Below are positions 9,886-20,370 of a stretch of 64,000 nucleotides of DNA, piece after piece. The DNA comes from Pseudomonas massiliensis (lineage in GTDB: Bacteria; Pseudomonadota; Gammaproteobacteria; Pseudomonadales; Pseudomonadaceae). A program made the position numbers and the translations under genes. The notes below the pieces were generated by a model. That model was not told the DNA's origin. It was given only the letters and a program-made list of their open reading frames with translations, and made no database searches. The first letter of the stretch is position 1; every line of letters starts with the position of its first letter. The stretch spans positions 620,001 through 684,000 of the forward strand of contig NZ_CCYK01000007.1 in NCBI RefSeq assembly GCF_000826105.1, read 5' to 3'.

Positions 9886-10555
9886 CCCGCAGCCGGCCTA
9901 TGTGCTGCATGCCCGGCCCTACCGGGAAACCAGCGCACTGGTGGATTTCCTGACCCCTGGGGGGCGGGTGCGTGGCGTGTTGCGCGGTGCCCGGGGCAAG
10001 GCCGGCAGCCTGGCACGCCCTTTCGTACCCCTGGCGGTGGAATTTCGCGGCAAGGGCGAGCTGCGCAGCGTCAGCCGCCTGGAGGCTACCGGCAACAGCC
10101 CCTGGCTGGTCGGAGAGGCGCTGTTCAGCGGGTTGTATCTCAACGAACTGCTGGTTCGCCTGCTGCCGTTGGAAGACCCCCATCCTCGCCTGTATGAACA
10201 CTATGCCCAGACTCTGCAAGCGCTCGCCCAAGGCCGTGCCTTGGAGCCCTTGCTGCGGGCGTTCGAATGGCGGCTGCTGGACGAGCTGGGCTACGCCTTC
10301 GCTCTCGACCGCGACAGCCAGGGCGAGCCCATAGCCGTGGACGGTCTTTACCGCCTGAGCGCGGATGAGGGGCTTGAACGGGTATTCAGCTTCGCCCCCG
10401 GGCTGTTCAGCGGCGCTGACCTCTTGGCCATGGCCGTCGCTGATTGGGAAGCCGCCGGGGCCCTGCTGGCCGCCAAGCGCCTGATGCGTCAGGCGCTGGC
10501 GGCTCACTTGGGCAGCAAGCCCCTGATGAGCCGGGAGCTGTTTCGCAAACCTTGA
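9866..10555 (+). CDS. recO: DNA repair protein RecO
   Basis: Recombination mediator that works with RecF and RecR to load RecA on SSB-coated gaps. It has an N-terminal OB fold ([24 protein letters not shown]) and the helical C-terminal part ending [13 protein letters not shown], typical of Pseudomonas RecO; 229 residues. The TTG start at 9866 lies within the end of era and leaves a 20-base overlap. No ATG is available early enough, and GTG 9902 would remove part of the first strand, so the exact start is uncertain. Confidence 0.93.
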   Translation: MATATSDPQPAYVLHARPYRETSALVDFLTPGGRVRGVLRGARGKAGSLARPFVPLAVEFRGKGELRSVSRLEATGNSPWLVGEALFSGLYLNELLVRLLPLEDPHPRLYEHYAQTLQALAQGRALEPLLRAFEWRLLDELGYAFALDRDSQGEPIAVDGLYRLSADEGLERVFSFAPGLFSGADLLAMAVADWEAAGALLAAKRLMRQALAAHLGSKPLMSRELFRKP

Positions 10556-10592
10556 AGTCTGTCACTTGCAGGACGCAGCGAAGCTGCCGAAT

Positions 10593-10667
10593 GCCAGGCC
10601 GGCCTGGCGCCCAATTGCTGAACTGACGCTGGGTTCCACAAGGTGTCGCCAGCTTCGCTGGCTCCTA
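10593..10667. repeat. Palindromic REP-like sequence between recO and pdxJ
   Basis: A perfect 16-base palindrome GCCAGGCCGGCCTGGC (10593-10608) is followed by the hairpin GCCAGC-TTC-GCTGGC inside GTCGCCAGCTTCGCTGGCTC. The second piece resembles common Pseudomonas REP units. It may also end recO transcription. Confidence 0.4.
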
Positions 10668-10719
10668 CCGGTCATGCTCACTTATCCTGTGCACACTTAC
10701 TGCCAGGAGCATTTCTTCC

Positions 10720-11472
10720 GTGAATACCCCCAACCGCATCCTATTGGGCGTGAACGTCGATCACGTCGCTACCCTGCGTCAGGCCCGCGGTACTCGTTAT
10801 CCAGACCCGGTCAAGGCCGCGCTGGACGCCGAACAGGCCGGCGCCGACGGTATCACCGTGCATTTGCGTGAAGACCGCAGACACATCCAGGAGCGGGACG
10901 TGCTCGTGCTCAAGGAGGTGATGCAGACCCGCATGAACTTCGAGATGGGCGTTACCGAGGCCATGCTGGCGTTCGCCGAGCGCCTGCGGCCCGAGCACGT
11001 GTGCCTCGTACCCGAAACCCGCCAGGAACTGACCACGGAAGGCGGGCTGGATGTGGCAGGCCAAGAGGAGCGTATTCGGGGCGCGGTTGAACGGCTCAGC
11101 GCAGTCGGCAGTGAAGTGTCGCTCTTTATCGACGCCGATCCAGCCCAGATCGAGGCCAGCGCGCGGGTCGGGGCGCCGGCCATCGAGCTGCACACCGGCC
11201 GCTACGCCGATGCCCATACCCCTGAGGAGGCCGCCGCCGAGTTGCAACGGATCGCCGAAGGGGTCGCTCAGGGCCGAGCGCTAGGCTTGGTCGTCAATGC
11301 CGGCCATGGCTTGCATTACCACAACGTGGAGCCCATCGCCGCCATTCCTGGCATCAATGAACTGAACATTGGGCACGCCTTGGTGGCCCATGCCTTGTTC
11401 GTAGGCTTCCCGGCCGCGGTCGCCGAAATGAAAGCCTTGATCATCGCTGCCGCGGACCGCGCCAAGGCCTGA
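10720..11472 (+). CDS. pdxJ: Pyridoxine 5'-phosphate synthase PdxJ
   Basis: Condenses 3-amino-2-oxopropyl phosphate with deoxyxylulose 5-phosphate to make pyridoxine 5'-phosphate, the last ring-forming step of vitamin B6 synthesis. 250 residues, TIM-barrel, with [17 protein letters not shown] at the start and the conserved [14 protein letters not shown] and [14 protein letters not shown] segments. The GTG start at 10720 follows CCAGGAG. Its placement after recO is conserved. It converges on nadE with 18 bases between stops. Confidence 0.96.
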   Translation: MNTPNRILLGVNVDHVATLRQARGTRYPDPVKAALDAEQAGADGITVHLREDRRHIQERDVLVLKEVMQTRMNFEMGVTEAMLAFAERLRPEHVCLVPETRQELTTEGGLDVAGQEERIRGAVERLSAVGSEVSLFIDADPAQIEASARVGAPAIELHTGRYADAHTPEEAAAELQRIAEGVAQGRALGLVVNAGHGLHYHNVEPIAAIPGINELNIGHALVAHALFVGFPAAVAEMKALIIAAADRAKA

Positions 11473-11490
11473 CCTGGCGCGGCCTGTCAA

Positions 11491-12321
11491 TCACTCGGGC
11501 GCGTACGGCAGGCGGCGCTTGTGCGCTGTCTTGTCGTAGGTGCGCACGATGGTGTCATAGGCATGCTGGCTGACTTCCCGGCCTTGGAGGAAGGCATCGA
11601 TGTCCTTGTAGGTGACGCCGTGGGCATCTTCGTCAGGCTTGCCAGGGGTGAGCTCTTCCAGGTCGGCGGTGGGCACCTTCAGATAGAGCTTCTCGGCTGC
11701 CCCCAGGTACTTGGCGATGTCCCGTACCTGGCCTTTGACCAGCCCTTCCAGCGGGGTAAGGTCGCAAGCCCCGTCACCGAACTTGGTGAAGAACCCCATC
11801 ACCGCCTCGGCGGCGTGGTCGGTACCGATCACCAGGCCGTCGTTGGCGTTGGCGATGGCGTATTGGGCCACCATGCGGATGCGTGCCTTGGTGTTGCCAC
11901 GCACGAAGTCGCGGCGGGCATCGCTTAATTTCGAGATGGCGTCCAGTTCAGCATCCAGGCCTTTCACCGCATCGGCGATGTTGACGGTCACTTCCTGATC
12001 AGCCTTGATGAACTGCATGGCCGCCGCAGCATCGACTTCGTCAAGTTGCTGGCCATAGGGCAGACGCACGGCGATGAATTTATAGCTGGCGTCGCCCGTT
12101 TCCTGACGCAGCTCTTCCACCGCCAGTTGGGCCAGACGGCCGGCCGTGCTTGAGTCCACCCCGCCGCTGATGCCCAGCACCAGGGCCTTGAGGCCGGAAT
12201 TGCGCAGCGTCTGCTTGATGAAAGCCTTGCGCCGCTCGACTTCGGCGGCCAGGGCCGCCTCGTCGGCGAAGGGGGGAATGACATTCAACGCGGCAGCGAT
12301 TTCGGCCTGGCGGTTGCTCAT
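11491..12321 (-). CDS. nadE: Ammonia-dependent NAD+ synthetase
   Basis: Amidates nicotinic acid adenine dinucleotide to NAD+ using ATP and ammonia. The 276-residue protein carries the N-type ATP pyrophosphatase loop SGGVDSS at residues 52-58 and lacks a glutaminase domain, so it is the NH3-dependent form. ATG 12321 ([14 protein letters not shown]) is preceded by a strong AGGAGG; a longer frame extends upstream without support. The gene is single here, convergent with pdxJ. Confidence 0.95.
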   Translation of the reverse strand: MSNRQAEIAAALNVIPPFADEAALAAEVERRKAFIKQTLRNSGLKALVLGISGGVDSSTAGRLAQLAVEELRQETGDASYKFIAVRLPYGQQLDEVDAAAAMQFIKADQEVTVNIADAVKGLDAELDAISKLSDARRDFVRGNTKARIRMVAQYAIANANDGLVIGTDHAAEAVMGFFTKFGDGACDLTPLEGLVKGQVRDIAKYLGAAEKLYLKVPTADLEELTPGKPDEDAHGVTYKDIDAFLQGREVSQHAYDTIVRTYDKTAHKRRLPYAPE

Positions 12322-12446
12322 GGGGTCGACCTCCTGTGAAGGCCAGCGGAGCTGGCGAAAACCTGTAGACAAGCGTGAAGCCTACCTTGATCCACGGGAT
12401 TTCGCCCGCGCTAGCACTTCGGCCCTTGAGGCCGGCGGGCCGCGTT

Positions 12447-13409
12447 TCAGCCCGGCTTGCGCGCCGTCATCACCGCCCGCAGGGGCGCTGGCAGGCCTTC
12501 CACCGTCTTGCTGTGGTCTTCGGGGTCCAGGAAGTGCTCCAGGGACTGGTAACGCATCCACTCGGTGCTGCGTTGCTCATCCGGCGTGGTATGGCTGATG
12601 TCCACGCATTTGACGTCCTCGAAGCCTGCCCGCTGCAGCCACAGTGCCAGGGCGTCGGGGGAGGGGAGGAACCAGACGTTGCGCATTTGCGCGTAGCGGT
12701 CTTCCGGCACCAGTACCCGCTGTTCGTCGCCGCGCACCACCAGGGTTTCCAGTACCAGCTCGCCGCCCTTGACCAGGCAATCCTTGAGGGCGAACAGGTG
12801 ATCGATGGGCGAGCGGCGGTGATAGAGCACGCCCATGGAGAACACCGTGTCGAAACCTTGCAGGTTCGGTGGCAGGTCTTCCAGCGCCAGGGGCAGGTGC
12901 CAGGCCGGTAACTCGGGAAGGTACTGGCGCAGGGCCTGGAACTGGCAGAAGAACAGCCAGTTGGGGTCGATGCCGATCACGCTCTCGGCCCCAGCGCCTA
13001 GCATGCGCCATTGGTAATAGCCATTGCCGCAGCCGACGTCCAGCACCCGTTTGCCCTGAAGGTTCAGGTGCGGCGCCACCCGGGCCCATTTCCAGTCGGA
13101 GCGCCATTCCGTGTCCACATGCACGCCGAACAGGTGAAAAGGCCCTTTGCGCCAGGGGCTGAGGCCCATCAGGGCGTCATGCAGACGCTGGCGTGCGCTG
13201 TCGTCGCAGGCTCCTCCCAGGGTCACGCTGTCAGCCAGGTCCACGATGCTGGCGGTGAGCTCCGGCAAGGACTTGAGCGCGGCCTGCCAACGAGCCAGGT
13301 CGCCGTGCCCCTTTTCCAGCCGACGATCGAGGTCGGCCTGCAAGCCGTTGGCCCATTGAGCCAAGGGCGAACCCGCCAGGCGCTGTACGAGTGGAGACAG
13401 GTCGATCAT
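12447..13409 (-). CDS. cmoB: tRNA U34 carboxymethyltransferase CmoB
   Basis: Transfers the carboxymethyl group from carboxy-SAM to 5-hydroxyuridine at the tRNA wobble position to form cmo5U. The 320-residue Rossmann methyltransferase has [15 protein letters not shown] as the SAM-binding loop (about residues 122-136) and the [11 protein letters not shown] segment typical of CmoB. Its start overlaps the cmoA stop by four bases, so the two are translationally coupled. Confidence 0.96.
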   Translation of the reverse strand: MIDLSPLVQRLAGSPLAQWANGLQADLDRRLEKGHGDLARWQAALKSLPELTASIVDLADSVTLGGACDDSARQRLHDALMGLSPWRKGPFHLFGVHVDTEWRSDWKWARVAPHLNLQGKRVLDVGCGNGYYQWRMLGAGAESVIGIDPNWLFFCQFQALRQYLPELPAWHLPLALEDLPPNLQGFDTVFSMGVLYHRRSPIDHLFALKDCLVKGGELVLETLVVRGDEQRVLVPEDRYAQMRNVWFLPSPDALALWLQRAGFEDVKCVDISHTTPDEQRSTEWMRYQSLEHFLDPEDHSKTVEGLPAPLRAVMTARKPG

Positions 13410-14149
13410 GGCAGGGCGATCATCGAAGCGAAGTTAAGGCACTGGAACCACGGCACCACCTTGCTAAATCCCGCCGCCAGCAGCCGCTCACGGTGCTGTT
13501 CGAAGCTGTCGGGCTTCATCACGTGCTCGATGGCGCTGCGTTTCTGGGCGATTTCCAGCTCGCTGTAGCCATTGGCGCGCTTGAAATCCAGGTGCAGCTC
13601 GTTTAGCAGTTCGTGCGCCTGGGCATCTTCGAAGCGCAGTTTCTCCGACAGCAGCAGCGCGCCGCCGGGGACCAGTGCCTGACGGATGCGGGTCAGCAAA
13701 CCCAGGCGCTGATCGGGCGCAATGAACTGCAGGGTGAAATTCAGGGCCACCACAGAGGCCGGCTGGAATTCGACGGCCAGAATATCCGCTTCCACGACCT
13801 GCACGGGCAACAGCTCCTGAAACATGGAATCCTGCGCTCGCAGGTATTCACCGCAGCGCTGCGCCATGGCCGGCGAGTTGTCCATGGCGATCACCTCGCA
13901 GCCTGGCGCGCGCACGTGCCGGCGCAGGGCCTGGGTCACCGCCCCCAGTGAGGCGCCAAGGTCATAGAGACAGGTATGGGGCTGGGCGAACCGCGCTGCC
14001 AGCACGCCCAGGTTCTCGACAATGGCCGGATAGCCGGGCACCGACCGCTTGATCATGTCAGGGAACACGCGCACCACATCCTCGTTGAAGACGAAGTCGG
14101 GCACCGCGGCCAGGGGTTGGGCGAACAGACGATCGGAAGATTCAGGCAC
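13406..14149 (-). CDS. cmoA: Carboxy-S-adenosyl-L-methionine synthase CmoA
   Basis: Converts SAM and prephenate to carboxy-SAM, the donor used by CmoB. 247 residues with [15 protein letters not shown] as the nucleotide-binding loop and [21 protein letters not shown] as a family signature. The frame begins at a GTG ([13 protein letters not shown]); no Shine-Dalgarno sequence is obvious, but the start agrees with homologues. Confidence 0.95.
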   Translation of the reverse strand: MPESSDRLFAQPLAAVPDFVFNEDVVRVFPDMIKRSVPGYPAIVENLGVLAARFAQPHTCLYDLGASLGAVTQALRRHVRAPGCEVIAMDNSPAMAQRCGEYLRAQDSMFQELLPVQVVEADILAVEFQPASVVALNFTLQFIAPDQRLGLLTRIRQALVPGGALLLSEKLRFEDAQAHELLNELHLDFKRANGYSELEIAQKRSAIEHVMKPDSFEQHRERLLAAGFSKVVPWFQCLNFASMIALP

Positions 14150-14244
14150 GGAGGTCTACAGGCACTTCAGGGAAAGCGCGGGATTTTAGGACTAGCCGGG
14201 ATCAGCCACAAGCCGCAATGCGTGAGTGGCGACGGAACAGGGGG

Positions 14245-14664
14245 TTACTCGACCCGGATGGCGCAGTCGAAGGTCTGGACCGGCTTGACCTCGGGCGCCC
14301 AGGGCTGTTGCAGCACCAGGATCAGGTGCCCTTCGCCAGGACCCTCGGCCCGATACCGCCACAGCGATTGCCCGGCGGCACCGACGATGCCAGCGTCCTC
14401 GGCGTTGGTGTACACCTCGGGGCCGAGGCTACGCAGCACGCCCGGGGCCGGGTTCTGCACCAGCCAGCGATAGCCGGTGGTGGGATTGCTGGGCAGGGTA
14501 AGGATCACCAATTGCCCTTTGGCCAGCGCCACCGGGCATTGCGACTGCTTGCTCAGCTCGAATGCCACCGAAGGGTCCGGCCCATGTCGGCCGGCACAGC
14601 CAGCGAGCAGGGCAAGAGCCACCGATACAGTGCGCAGCGAGGGGAGGGCAGTCAGCGAAGGCAT
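14245..14664 (-). CDS. Chagasin-family (I42) protease-inhibitor-like lipoprotein
   Basis: 139-residue exported protein with a lipobox LLAGC (lipidated Cys23) and an immunoglobulin-like chagasin domain. The inhibitory loop signature NPTTGYRW is at residues 60-67, and a C-terminal RAEGPGEGHL segment matches the family's third loop region. Chagasin-type proteins inhibit papain-like cysteine proteases; the target in Pseudomonas is unknown. It lies between cmoA and a lon gene with its own spacing to both. Confidence 0.85.
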   Translation of the reverse strand: MPSLTALPSLRTVSVALALLAGCAGRHGPDPSVAFELSKQSQCPVALAKGQLVILTLPSNPTTGYRWLVQNPAPGVLRSLGPEVYTNAEDAGIVGAAGQSLWRYRAEGPGEGHLILVLQQPWAPEVKPVQTFDCAIRVE

Positions 14665-14732
14665 CGTCAGGCATCCAGGCAGAGGCGATGCCCGCCAGCA
14701 TAGCTCAGGCGGGCGTTGCGGTTAAGCGTGTG

Positions 14733-17165
14733 TCAGAACAGCACCTTGGCCACGTCCGCGAAGCGCTTGGCGAAGTGCACGGTCAAGCCTTCCTTCAGAT
14801 AGTCAGGCAGCTCCTGGAAGTTGCCGCGGTTCGCCTCCGGCAGGATCAGCTCGTTGAGCTTCTGCCGACGCGCCGCGATCACTTTCTCGCGCACCCCGCC
14901 GATGGGCAGCACGTGGCCGGTGAGGGTCAGCTCGCCGGTCATGGCCACGCCCTTCTTCGGCGCCTGGTTGCGCGCCAGCGAGAGCAGGGCGCTGGCCATG
15001 GTGATGCCGGCGCTGGGGCCATCTTTCGGGGTAGCCCCTTCCGGCACGTGCAGGTGGACGAAGGCTTCGTTGAAGAAAGCCGGGTCGCCGCCGAAGGTCT
15101 TGAGATTGGAGCTGATGTAGCTGTAGGCGATCTCCGCGGATTCCTTCATCACCTCCCCCAATTGCCCGGTGAGCTTGAAGCCACGGTTCAGGCTATGGAT
15201 GCGGTTCGCCTCGATGGGCAAGGTGGCGCCGCCCATGCTGGTCCAGGCCAGCCCGGTGATCACGCCTACCCCGGCGAGTACCTGCTCGCTGCGGAACACG
15301 GGCATGCCCAGGTAGCTTTCCAGTTCCTTGGGGCCGACCTTGACCACGGCATCGGGTTGCTCCAGCAGCTTGACCACTGCCTTGCGCACCACCTTGCCCA
15401 GCTGTTTCTCCAACTGCCGCACGCCGGCCTCGCGGGCATAGCCCTCGATGACCAGGCGCAGGGCGCTGTCGCTGATGCTCAGGCTGCTCCTGGCCACCCC
15501 GGCCTTTTCCAGTTGCTTGGGCCACAGGTGCTTCTTGGCGATGGCCAGTTTTTCCTCGGTGATGTAGCCGGAAAGCCGAATGACTTCCATACGGTCGAGC
15601 AAGGGGCCTGGGATCGAGTCCAGGGTATTGGCGGTGCACACGAACAATACCTTGGACAGGTCCAGGCGCAGGTCCAGGTAGTGGTCCAGAAAATCCACGT
15701 TCTGTTCCGGGTCCAGGGTTTCCAGCAAGGCCGAGGCCGGATCGCCCTGGTAGCTCTGGCCCATCTTGTCGATCTCGTCGAGCATGATCACCGGGTTCAT
15801 CACTTCCACGTCCTTGAGCGCCTGCACCAGCTTGCCCGGCTGGGCCCCGATGTAGGTGCGGCGATGGCCCTTGATCTCGGCCTCGTCGCGCATGCCGCCG
15901 ACACTGAAGCGATAGAACGGCCGGCCCAGGGACTCGGCGATGGACTTGCCGATGCTGGTCTTGCCTACGCCAGGCGGGCCCACCAGCAGCACGATGGAGC
16001 CGCTGATTTCGCCCTTGTAGGCACCCACCGCGAGGAATTCCAGGATACGGCTCTTGATGTCGCCCAGGCCGGAATGATGGGCATCCAGCACCTTGCGGGC
16101 GTGCTTGAGGTCAAGCTTGTCCTTGCCGTACACCCCCCAGGGCAGGGCCGTGGCCCAGTCCAGGTAGTTGCGGGTCACCGCGTATTCCGGTGAGCCGGTT
16201 TCCAGGATGGCCAGCTTGCCCAGTTCTTCGTCGATGCGCTTGCGGGCCGCGGGCGGTAGGGTCTTGCCCTCCAGACGCTGCTCGAACTGCTCCAGGTCGG
16301 CGCTGCGGTCATCCTTGGTCAGCCCCAGCTCCTGCTGGATGACCTTGAGCTGCTCCTTGAGGAAGAACTGCCGCTGGTGCTCGCCGATCTGGCGATTCAC
16401 CTCGGCGGAAATTTCTTTCTGCAGCCGTGCGACCTCGACCTCCTTGCGCAGCATGGGCAACACCCGCTCCATGCGCTTGAGCATGGGCACGCAATCGAGC
16501 ACCTGCTGCAGTTCGGCGCCGGTGGCGGAGGTCAGGGCCGCGGCGAAGTCGGTGAGCGGCGAAGGGTCGTTGGGGCTGAAGCGGTTGAGGTAGTTCTTCA
16601 GCTCTTCGCTGTACAGGGGGTTGAGCGGCAACAGCTCCTTGATGGCATTGATCAGCGCCATGCCGTAGGCCTTGATCTCGTCCGTGGGTTCGGCCGGCTG
16701 CGAAGGGTATTCAACCTCCACCAGGTAGGGCGGGCGGTGATGCTTGAGCCAGGTGCGGATGCGCACCCGGGACAGCCCCTGGGCCACGAACTGCAGCTTG
16801 CCATCCTCGCGGCTGGCGTGGTGGATCTTCACCAGGGTGCCGTAGAGGGGCAGGGTAGAGGTGTCCAGGTGGCGAGGATCCTCGGCCGGCGTTTCCATGT
16901 AGAACAGCGCCAGGGAGTGGTGAGGTGTCTTGGCCACCAGGTCCAGGGTCTCGGCCCAAGGCTCTTCGTTGACGATGACCGGCAGCACCTGAGCCGGGAA
17001 GAACGGCCGGTTATGGATCGGGATGACGTAGACCTTGTCCGGCAGATGCTGCCCGGGCAACACCAGCTCGGTACTGGAGGTGGTGGAATGCTCCACCTGC
17101 TCAGCCCCTTGATTGGGCTCGCTGGATACGTTTGGCTGATCCTTCACGGAATCCTGATCGCTCAT
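14733..17165 (-). CDS. ATP-dependent Lon-family protease (AsrA-like second Lon)
   Basis: Cytoplasmic AAA+ protease. The 810-residue protein has an N-terminal Lon substrate-binding domain (about residues 45-240), Walker A GPPGVGKT at about 396, Walker B VIMLDEIDKM, and the catalytic dyad Ser718 (PKDGPSAG) and Lys761 (REKVIAA), 43 residues apart as in E. coli Lon. By position after cmoA it corresponds to the second lon paralogue of Pseudomonas (asrA in P. aeruginosa), not the clpX-linked lon. ATG 17165 (MSDQDSVKDQPN) is preferred; the frame is open upstream to 17306 without a good start. Confidence 0.94.
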   Translation of the reverse strand: MSDQDSVKDQPNVSSEPNQGAEQVEHSTTSSTELVLPGQHLPDKVYVIPIHNRPFFPAQVLPVIVNEEPWAETLDLVAKTPHHSLALFYMETPAEDPRHLDTSTLPLYGTLVKIHHASREDGKLQFVAQGLSRVRIRTWLKHHRPPYLVEVEYPSQPAEPTDEIKAYGMALINAIKELLPLNPLYSEELKNYLNRFSPNDPSPLTDFAAALTSATGAELQQVLDCVPMLKRMERVLPMLRKEVEVARLQKEISAEVNRQIGEHQRQFFLKEQLKVIQQELGLTKDDRSADLEQFEQRLEGKTLPPAARKRIDEELGKLAILETGSPEYAVTRNYLDWATALPWGVYGKDKLDLKHARKVLDAHHSGLGDIKSRILEFLAVGAYKGEISGSIVLLVGPPGVGKTSIGKSIAESLGRPFYRFSVGGMRDEAEIKGHRRTYIGAQPGKLVQALKDVEVMNPVIMLDEIDKMGQSYQGDPASALLETLDPEQNVDFLDHYLDLRLDLSKVLFVCTANTLDSIPGPLLDRMEVIRLSGYITEEKLAIAKKHLWPKQLEKAGVARSSLSISDSALRLVIEGYAREAGVRQLEKQLGKVVRKAVVKLLEQPDAVVKVGPKELESYLGMPVFRSEQVLAGVGVITGLAWTSMGGATLPIEANRIHSLNRGFKLTGQLGEVMKESAEIAYSYISSNLKTFGGDPAFFNEAFVHLHVPEGATPKDGPSAGITMASALLSLARNQAPKKGVAMTGELTLTGHVLPIGGVREKVIAARRQKLNELILPEANRGNFQELPDYLKEGLTVHFAKRFADVAKVLF

Positions 17166-17348
17166 GGGGCACCTGCGGCAATGGCTATGAACGCTTAGAT
17201 GGGGCGCGGCACGGGCGGTTTCAATGGCAAGGGTGAAGGAATGCCGATCTGGGCCGATAACCATGGGAAAGCACCTTCGAGCCCGTGGGCCAGGGTAATC
17301 CTCCAACCTGCGTTGCCTTGTTTACGCCTTCGAACGAGAACCGGGGCT

Positions 17349-18029
17349 ATGTTTTCATTCTTTCGCGCTGTCGCCGTTTTCGCCGTTGCTGGCTGGCTGG
17401 CCCAGACAGCCCAGGCCACGGAACTGCAATTGAGCGTCAGTGACGCCCAGGGCGCCCCTCTGGCCGATGCCGTGGTCACCCTGGCTGGGCCGGCCGGGCC
17501 CGCGCGGCCAGTGGTCACGACTCGCATGGACCAGAAGGGCAAAATGTTCCTGCCCCATGTCCTGGCCGTTCGCACAGGCACAGCCGTGACCTTCCCCAAC
17601 AGCGATGACATTCGTCACCAGGTTTACTCCTTCTCCCAGAGCAAGCGCTTCGAGCTACGCCTGTATGAAGGCACGCCCACCGCGCCAGTGGTGTTCGATC
17701 GGCCCGGAGTAGTGGTGCTCGGTTGCAACATCCATGACTGGATGCTCGGCTACATCTATGTAACCGCCGACCCCCGGTTCGGGGTGACCGATGCCCAGGG
17801 CCATCTGAACCTGACTCAGTTACCAGAGGGAAGCTACAGCCTCACCCTGTGGCACCCTCGCAGTCCGGACCTGCGGCCGCAGGCTGGCGGTAGCCTCGCG
17901 TTGGGCCAGGCGCCGGAGCGCAAGGTCCTGACCCTGGCCGTGGACGGGGCCGACGGGCCATCTCCGTCGCCACCGGCCAGCCCTTTCGGCGATGCGTTCC
18001 AAAAGGCTCTCCGTGAAAACCAAAAATAG
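17349..18029 (+). CDS. Periplasmic cupredoxin-like (methylamine-utilisation type) protein
   Basis: 226-residue exported protein with a signal peptide ending near AQA-23 and a cupredoxin fold. A complete type 1 copper site can be read: His90 in DDIRHQVYSF and Cys126, His129 and Met132 in GCNIHDWMLGY. Such proteins are often labelled methylamine utilisation protein but no methylamine dehydrogenase genes are here. It is the first gene of an overlapping four-gene operon with a c-di-GMP protein, a DUF3034 protein and a globin, so a role in copper-dependent redox sensing or electron transfer in the periplasm is likely but inferred. Confidence 0.85.
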   Translation: MFSFFRAVAVFAVAGWLAQTAQATELQLSVSDAQGAPLADAVVTLAGPAGPARPVVTTRMDQKGKMFLPHVLAVRTGTAVTFPNSDDIRHQVYSFSQSKRFELRLYEGTPTAPVVFDRPGVVVLGCNIHDWMLGYIYVTADPRFGVTDAQGHLNLTQLPEGSYSLTLWHPRSPDLRPQAGGSLALGQAPERKVLTLAVDGADGPSPSPPASPFGDAFQKALRENQK

Positions 18030-20370
18030 CGTTCAGTTCCGCATCAGCGGCGTGCTGGTGCTGCTGTTGCTGATCGTGATCGCCGCCATCACCCTGGCTG
18101 TCAAGTTGGCCACCGCTGAAGCGGTGCGGGCCCAGGCAGCCCAGCAACTGGCCATCGGCGGCCGTGTCTTCGAGCGCCTGCTGGACGTGCATGGCCGTCG
18201 GCTGCGCGACAGCGTGCAACTGCTCACCGCCGATTTCGGCTTGCGCGACGCCATCGCCAGCGCGGACCTTGCTACCATTCGCTCGGCCCTGGTCAACCAT
18301 GGGGCCCGCATCGGCGCCAGCGACGCAGTGCTGCTGGGCCTGGATGGCATTGTCATGGCTAGTACCCAGGCGGCATTCAGCGAAGGCTCTTTCTTTGTCT
18401 ACGATCAGGCTCTGCGCGAGGCGCGCCGTCGTAACCAGACCATGCTGATCGTGGCCCGGGGCGGTGAGGCAGTGCTCCTGGTAGATGCGCCTGTGCTGGC
18501 GCCGCTTCCCATTGCCCGGATGGTGATGGGCTTTGCCATGGACGCCGCCTTCGCCCAGGAGCTGCACGACCTCAGTAACCTGGAGGTGTCGTTCCTGGCG
18601 GTGGAAGGCGAGCGGGTCGGCGAGCTGGTGACCACGCAGCCTTCGGCGCTGCGCAAGGACCTTCTGCAGTGGCTGCGGGCCGACTCGCCGCCGGCCCTGG
18701 TCAGTGTGCACTGGCATGGTGGCCATAGCTTCCTCGAACAGCGCCTGAACCTGGCCAACGGCGGCCGAGGGGAGCAGGTCATCGCCTTGCTGCAAAGCCC
18801 TTTGGACGATGCCATGCACGCCTTCGCGCCTCTGGACCAGAACATTTTCCTGATCGCCCTGGGCGCCTTGCTGGCGTCCCTGCTGGGCGCGCTGCTGCTG
18901 GCCCGTACCATCTCGCGGCCGGTCCGAACCCTGGCCGCCGCCGCTGAGCGTATCGGCCAAGGGGATTATGAGGTTCGAGTCGAGCTGCGGCGCAGCGACG
19001 AGTTCGGCACCCTGGCCAGCGCGATCAACATGATGCAAGCCGGCATTGCCGAGCGTGAGCAGCGCCTGGCGCATAACGCGCTGCACGATCACCTCACCGG
19101 CTTGCCCAACCGGGCCCTGGCCATGGAGCGCCTGCGCGGCGCAATCGCCGCCGAGCGTCCCGCGGCCGTGCTGAGCCTGAGCCTGGACAACCTGGCAACG
19201 CTGCGCGGCGATGGTGGCGCGGCCTTTGCCGAAGCCTTGCTGCGTAGCATCGGCCCGGCCCTGGAAACGGAGTTGCGCGCCGGCGATACCCTGGCGCACT
19301 TGATTGGCGGTGAGTATCTGCTGATCCTCGATGGGCTGAGCGCGCAACTGGCAGTGGCCATGGCCGACCGCCTCCAGCAGGCCTTGCAGAGCACCCGTCG
19401 CCTGGACGGCCATGACTATAGCCTGGACGCCAGCATCGGTATCGCGGTGTATCCCGGGAACGGGCAGAGCGCGGAGCTTCTGGTATCACGAGCTGCCATC
19501 GCGCGTGATGATGCCGCCGGCCTGCCAGGCCGTTTGCAGCTCTATCAGGACGGGCGCGACCTGGTCCACCAGCGGGAAGTGAGGCTGATCCGCGACCTGC
19601 GCAATGCCCCAGGCAATGGTGAGCTGTCGCTTCATTACCAGCCCAAGCTGGATTTGCGCCTTGGCCAGGTGCGCCAGGCCGAGGCACTGTTGCGCTGGCA
19701 GCATCCGGAATTGGGCATGGTTTCCCCGGCCGAATTCATCGGCTTGGCCGAACGCACCGGCAGCATCCAAGGGCTCACCCGTTGGGTGATCGCCGAGAGC
19801 ATTCAGCAGCTGGCCCAGTGGAACGGTCGCGGCCTGCGGATCGAGTTGTCGGTGAACGTCTCGGCCGAGGATCTGTTGGGAACTGACCTGGCCGAGCGGG
19901 TGCCGCGGTTGCTGGCGCACTATGGCGTGGCGGCCGACCAGCTGACTTTCGAGATCACCGAAAGCGCGGTGATGCGTGAGCCGGAAGCGGCCCTGGAGGT
20001 GCTTCACCGCTTACGAGGCTGCGGCATCAGCCTTTCTGTGGACGACTTCGGGACTGGCTACTCTTCACTAGCGCACCTCAAGCGTCTGCCGGTACAGGAA
20101 TTGAAGATCGACCAGTCGTTCGTGCGCCACCTGGATGAAACCAGCGAGGATGCCGTGATCGTGCGTTCGACCATTGAAATGAGTCATAACCTGGGTTTGA
20201 GCGTGGTGGCCGAAGGGGTCGAATACGAGCGCAGCCTGGACTTGCTCAAACGCTGGCGCTGCGATACGGCCCAGGGTTATCTCATCAGCCGGCCGTTGCC
20301 GGCCAATGCCTTCGAAGCCTGGGTACGCCAGGCCGCCTACTCCCCCGTGCCGGAGGCGCTGACGCCATGA
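18013..20370 (+). CDS. Membrane sensor with HAMP, degenerate GGDEF and EAL domains (probable c-di-GMP phosphodiesterase)
   Basis: About 785 residues. An N-terminal membrane segment (residues 10-30), a periplasmic sensor region of about 240 residues, a second membrane segment, a HAMP domain (ISRPVRTLAAAAERIGQG), a GGDEF domain and an EAL domain follow in order. The GGDEF signature is degenerate (GGEY at 432-435), so cyclase activity is unlikely. The EAL domain keeps EALLRW (557-562), DDFGTGYSS and AEGVE, so c-di-GMP hydrolysis is expected. The GTG at 18013 (AAAAGG upstream) was preferred over ATG 17992, which has no ribosome binding site; both lie inside the preceding gene. The next gene overlaps by four bases. 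Confidence 0.9.
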   Translation: MKTKNSVQFRISGVLVLLLLIVIAAITLAVKLATAEAVRAQAAQQLAIGGRVFERLLDVHGRRLRDSVQLLTADFGLRDAIASADLATIRSALVNHGARIGASDAVLLGLDGIVMASTQAAFSEGSFFVYDQALREARRRNQTMLIVARGGEAVLLVDAPVLAPLPIARMVMGFAMDAAFAQELHDLSNLEVSFLAVEGERVGELVTTQPSALRKDLLQWLRADSPPALVSVHWHGGHSFLEQRLNLANGGRGEQVIALLQSPLDDAMHAFAPLDQNIFLIALGALLASLLGALLLARTISRPVRTLAAAAERIGQGDYEVRVELRRSDEFGTLASAINMMQAGIAEREQRLAHNALHDHLTGLPNRALAMERLRGAIAAERPAAVLSLSLDNLATLRGDGGAAFAEALLRSIGPALETELRAGDTLAHLIGGEYLLILDGLSAQLAVAMADRLQQALQSTRRLDGHDYSLDASIGIAVYPGNGQSAELLVSRAAIARDDAAGLPGRLQLYQDGRDLVHQREVRLIRDLRNAPGNGELSLHYQPKLDLRLGQVRQAEALLRWQHPELGMVSPAEFIGLAERTGSIQGLTRWVIAESIQQLAQWNGRGLRIELSVNVSAEDLLGTDLAERVPRLLAHYGVAADQLTFEITESAVMREPEAALEVLHRLRGCGISLSVDDFGTGYSSLAHLKRLPVQELKIDQSFVRHLDETSEDAVIVRSTIEMSHNLGLSVVAEGVEYERSLDLLKRWRCDTAQGYLISRPLPANAFEAWVRQAAYSPVPEALTP

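Noticed and set aside
14562..16193. A 543-codon plus-strand open frame
   Set aside because: It lies antisense to lon. Its His/Gln/Val-rich translation and lack of a ribosome binding site are typical of the complementary strand of a high-GC gene.
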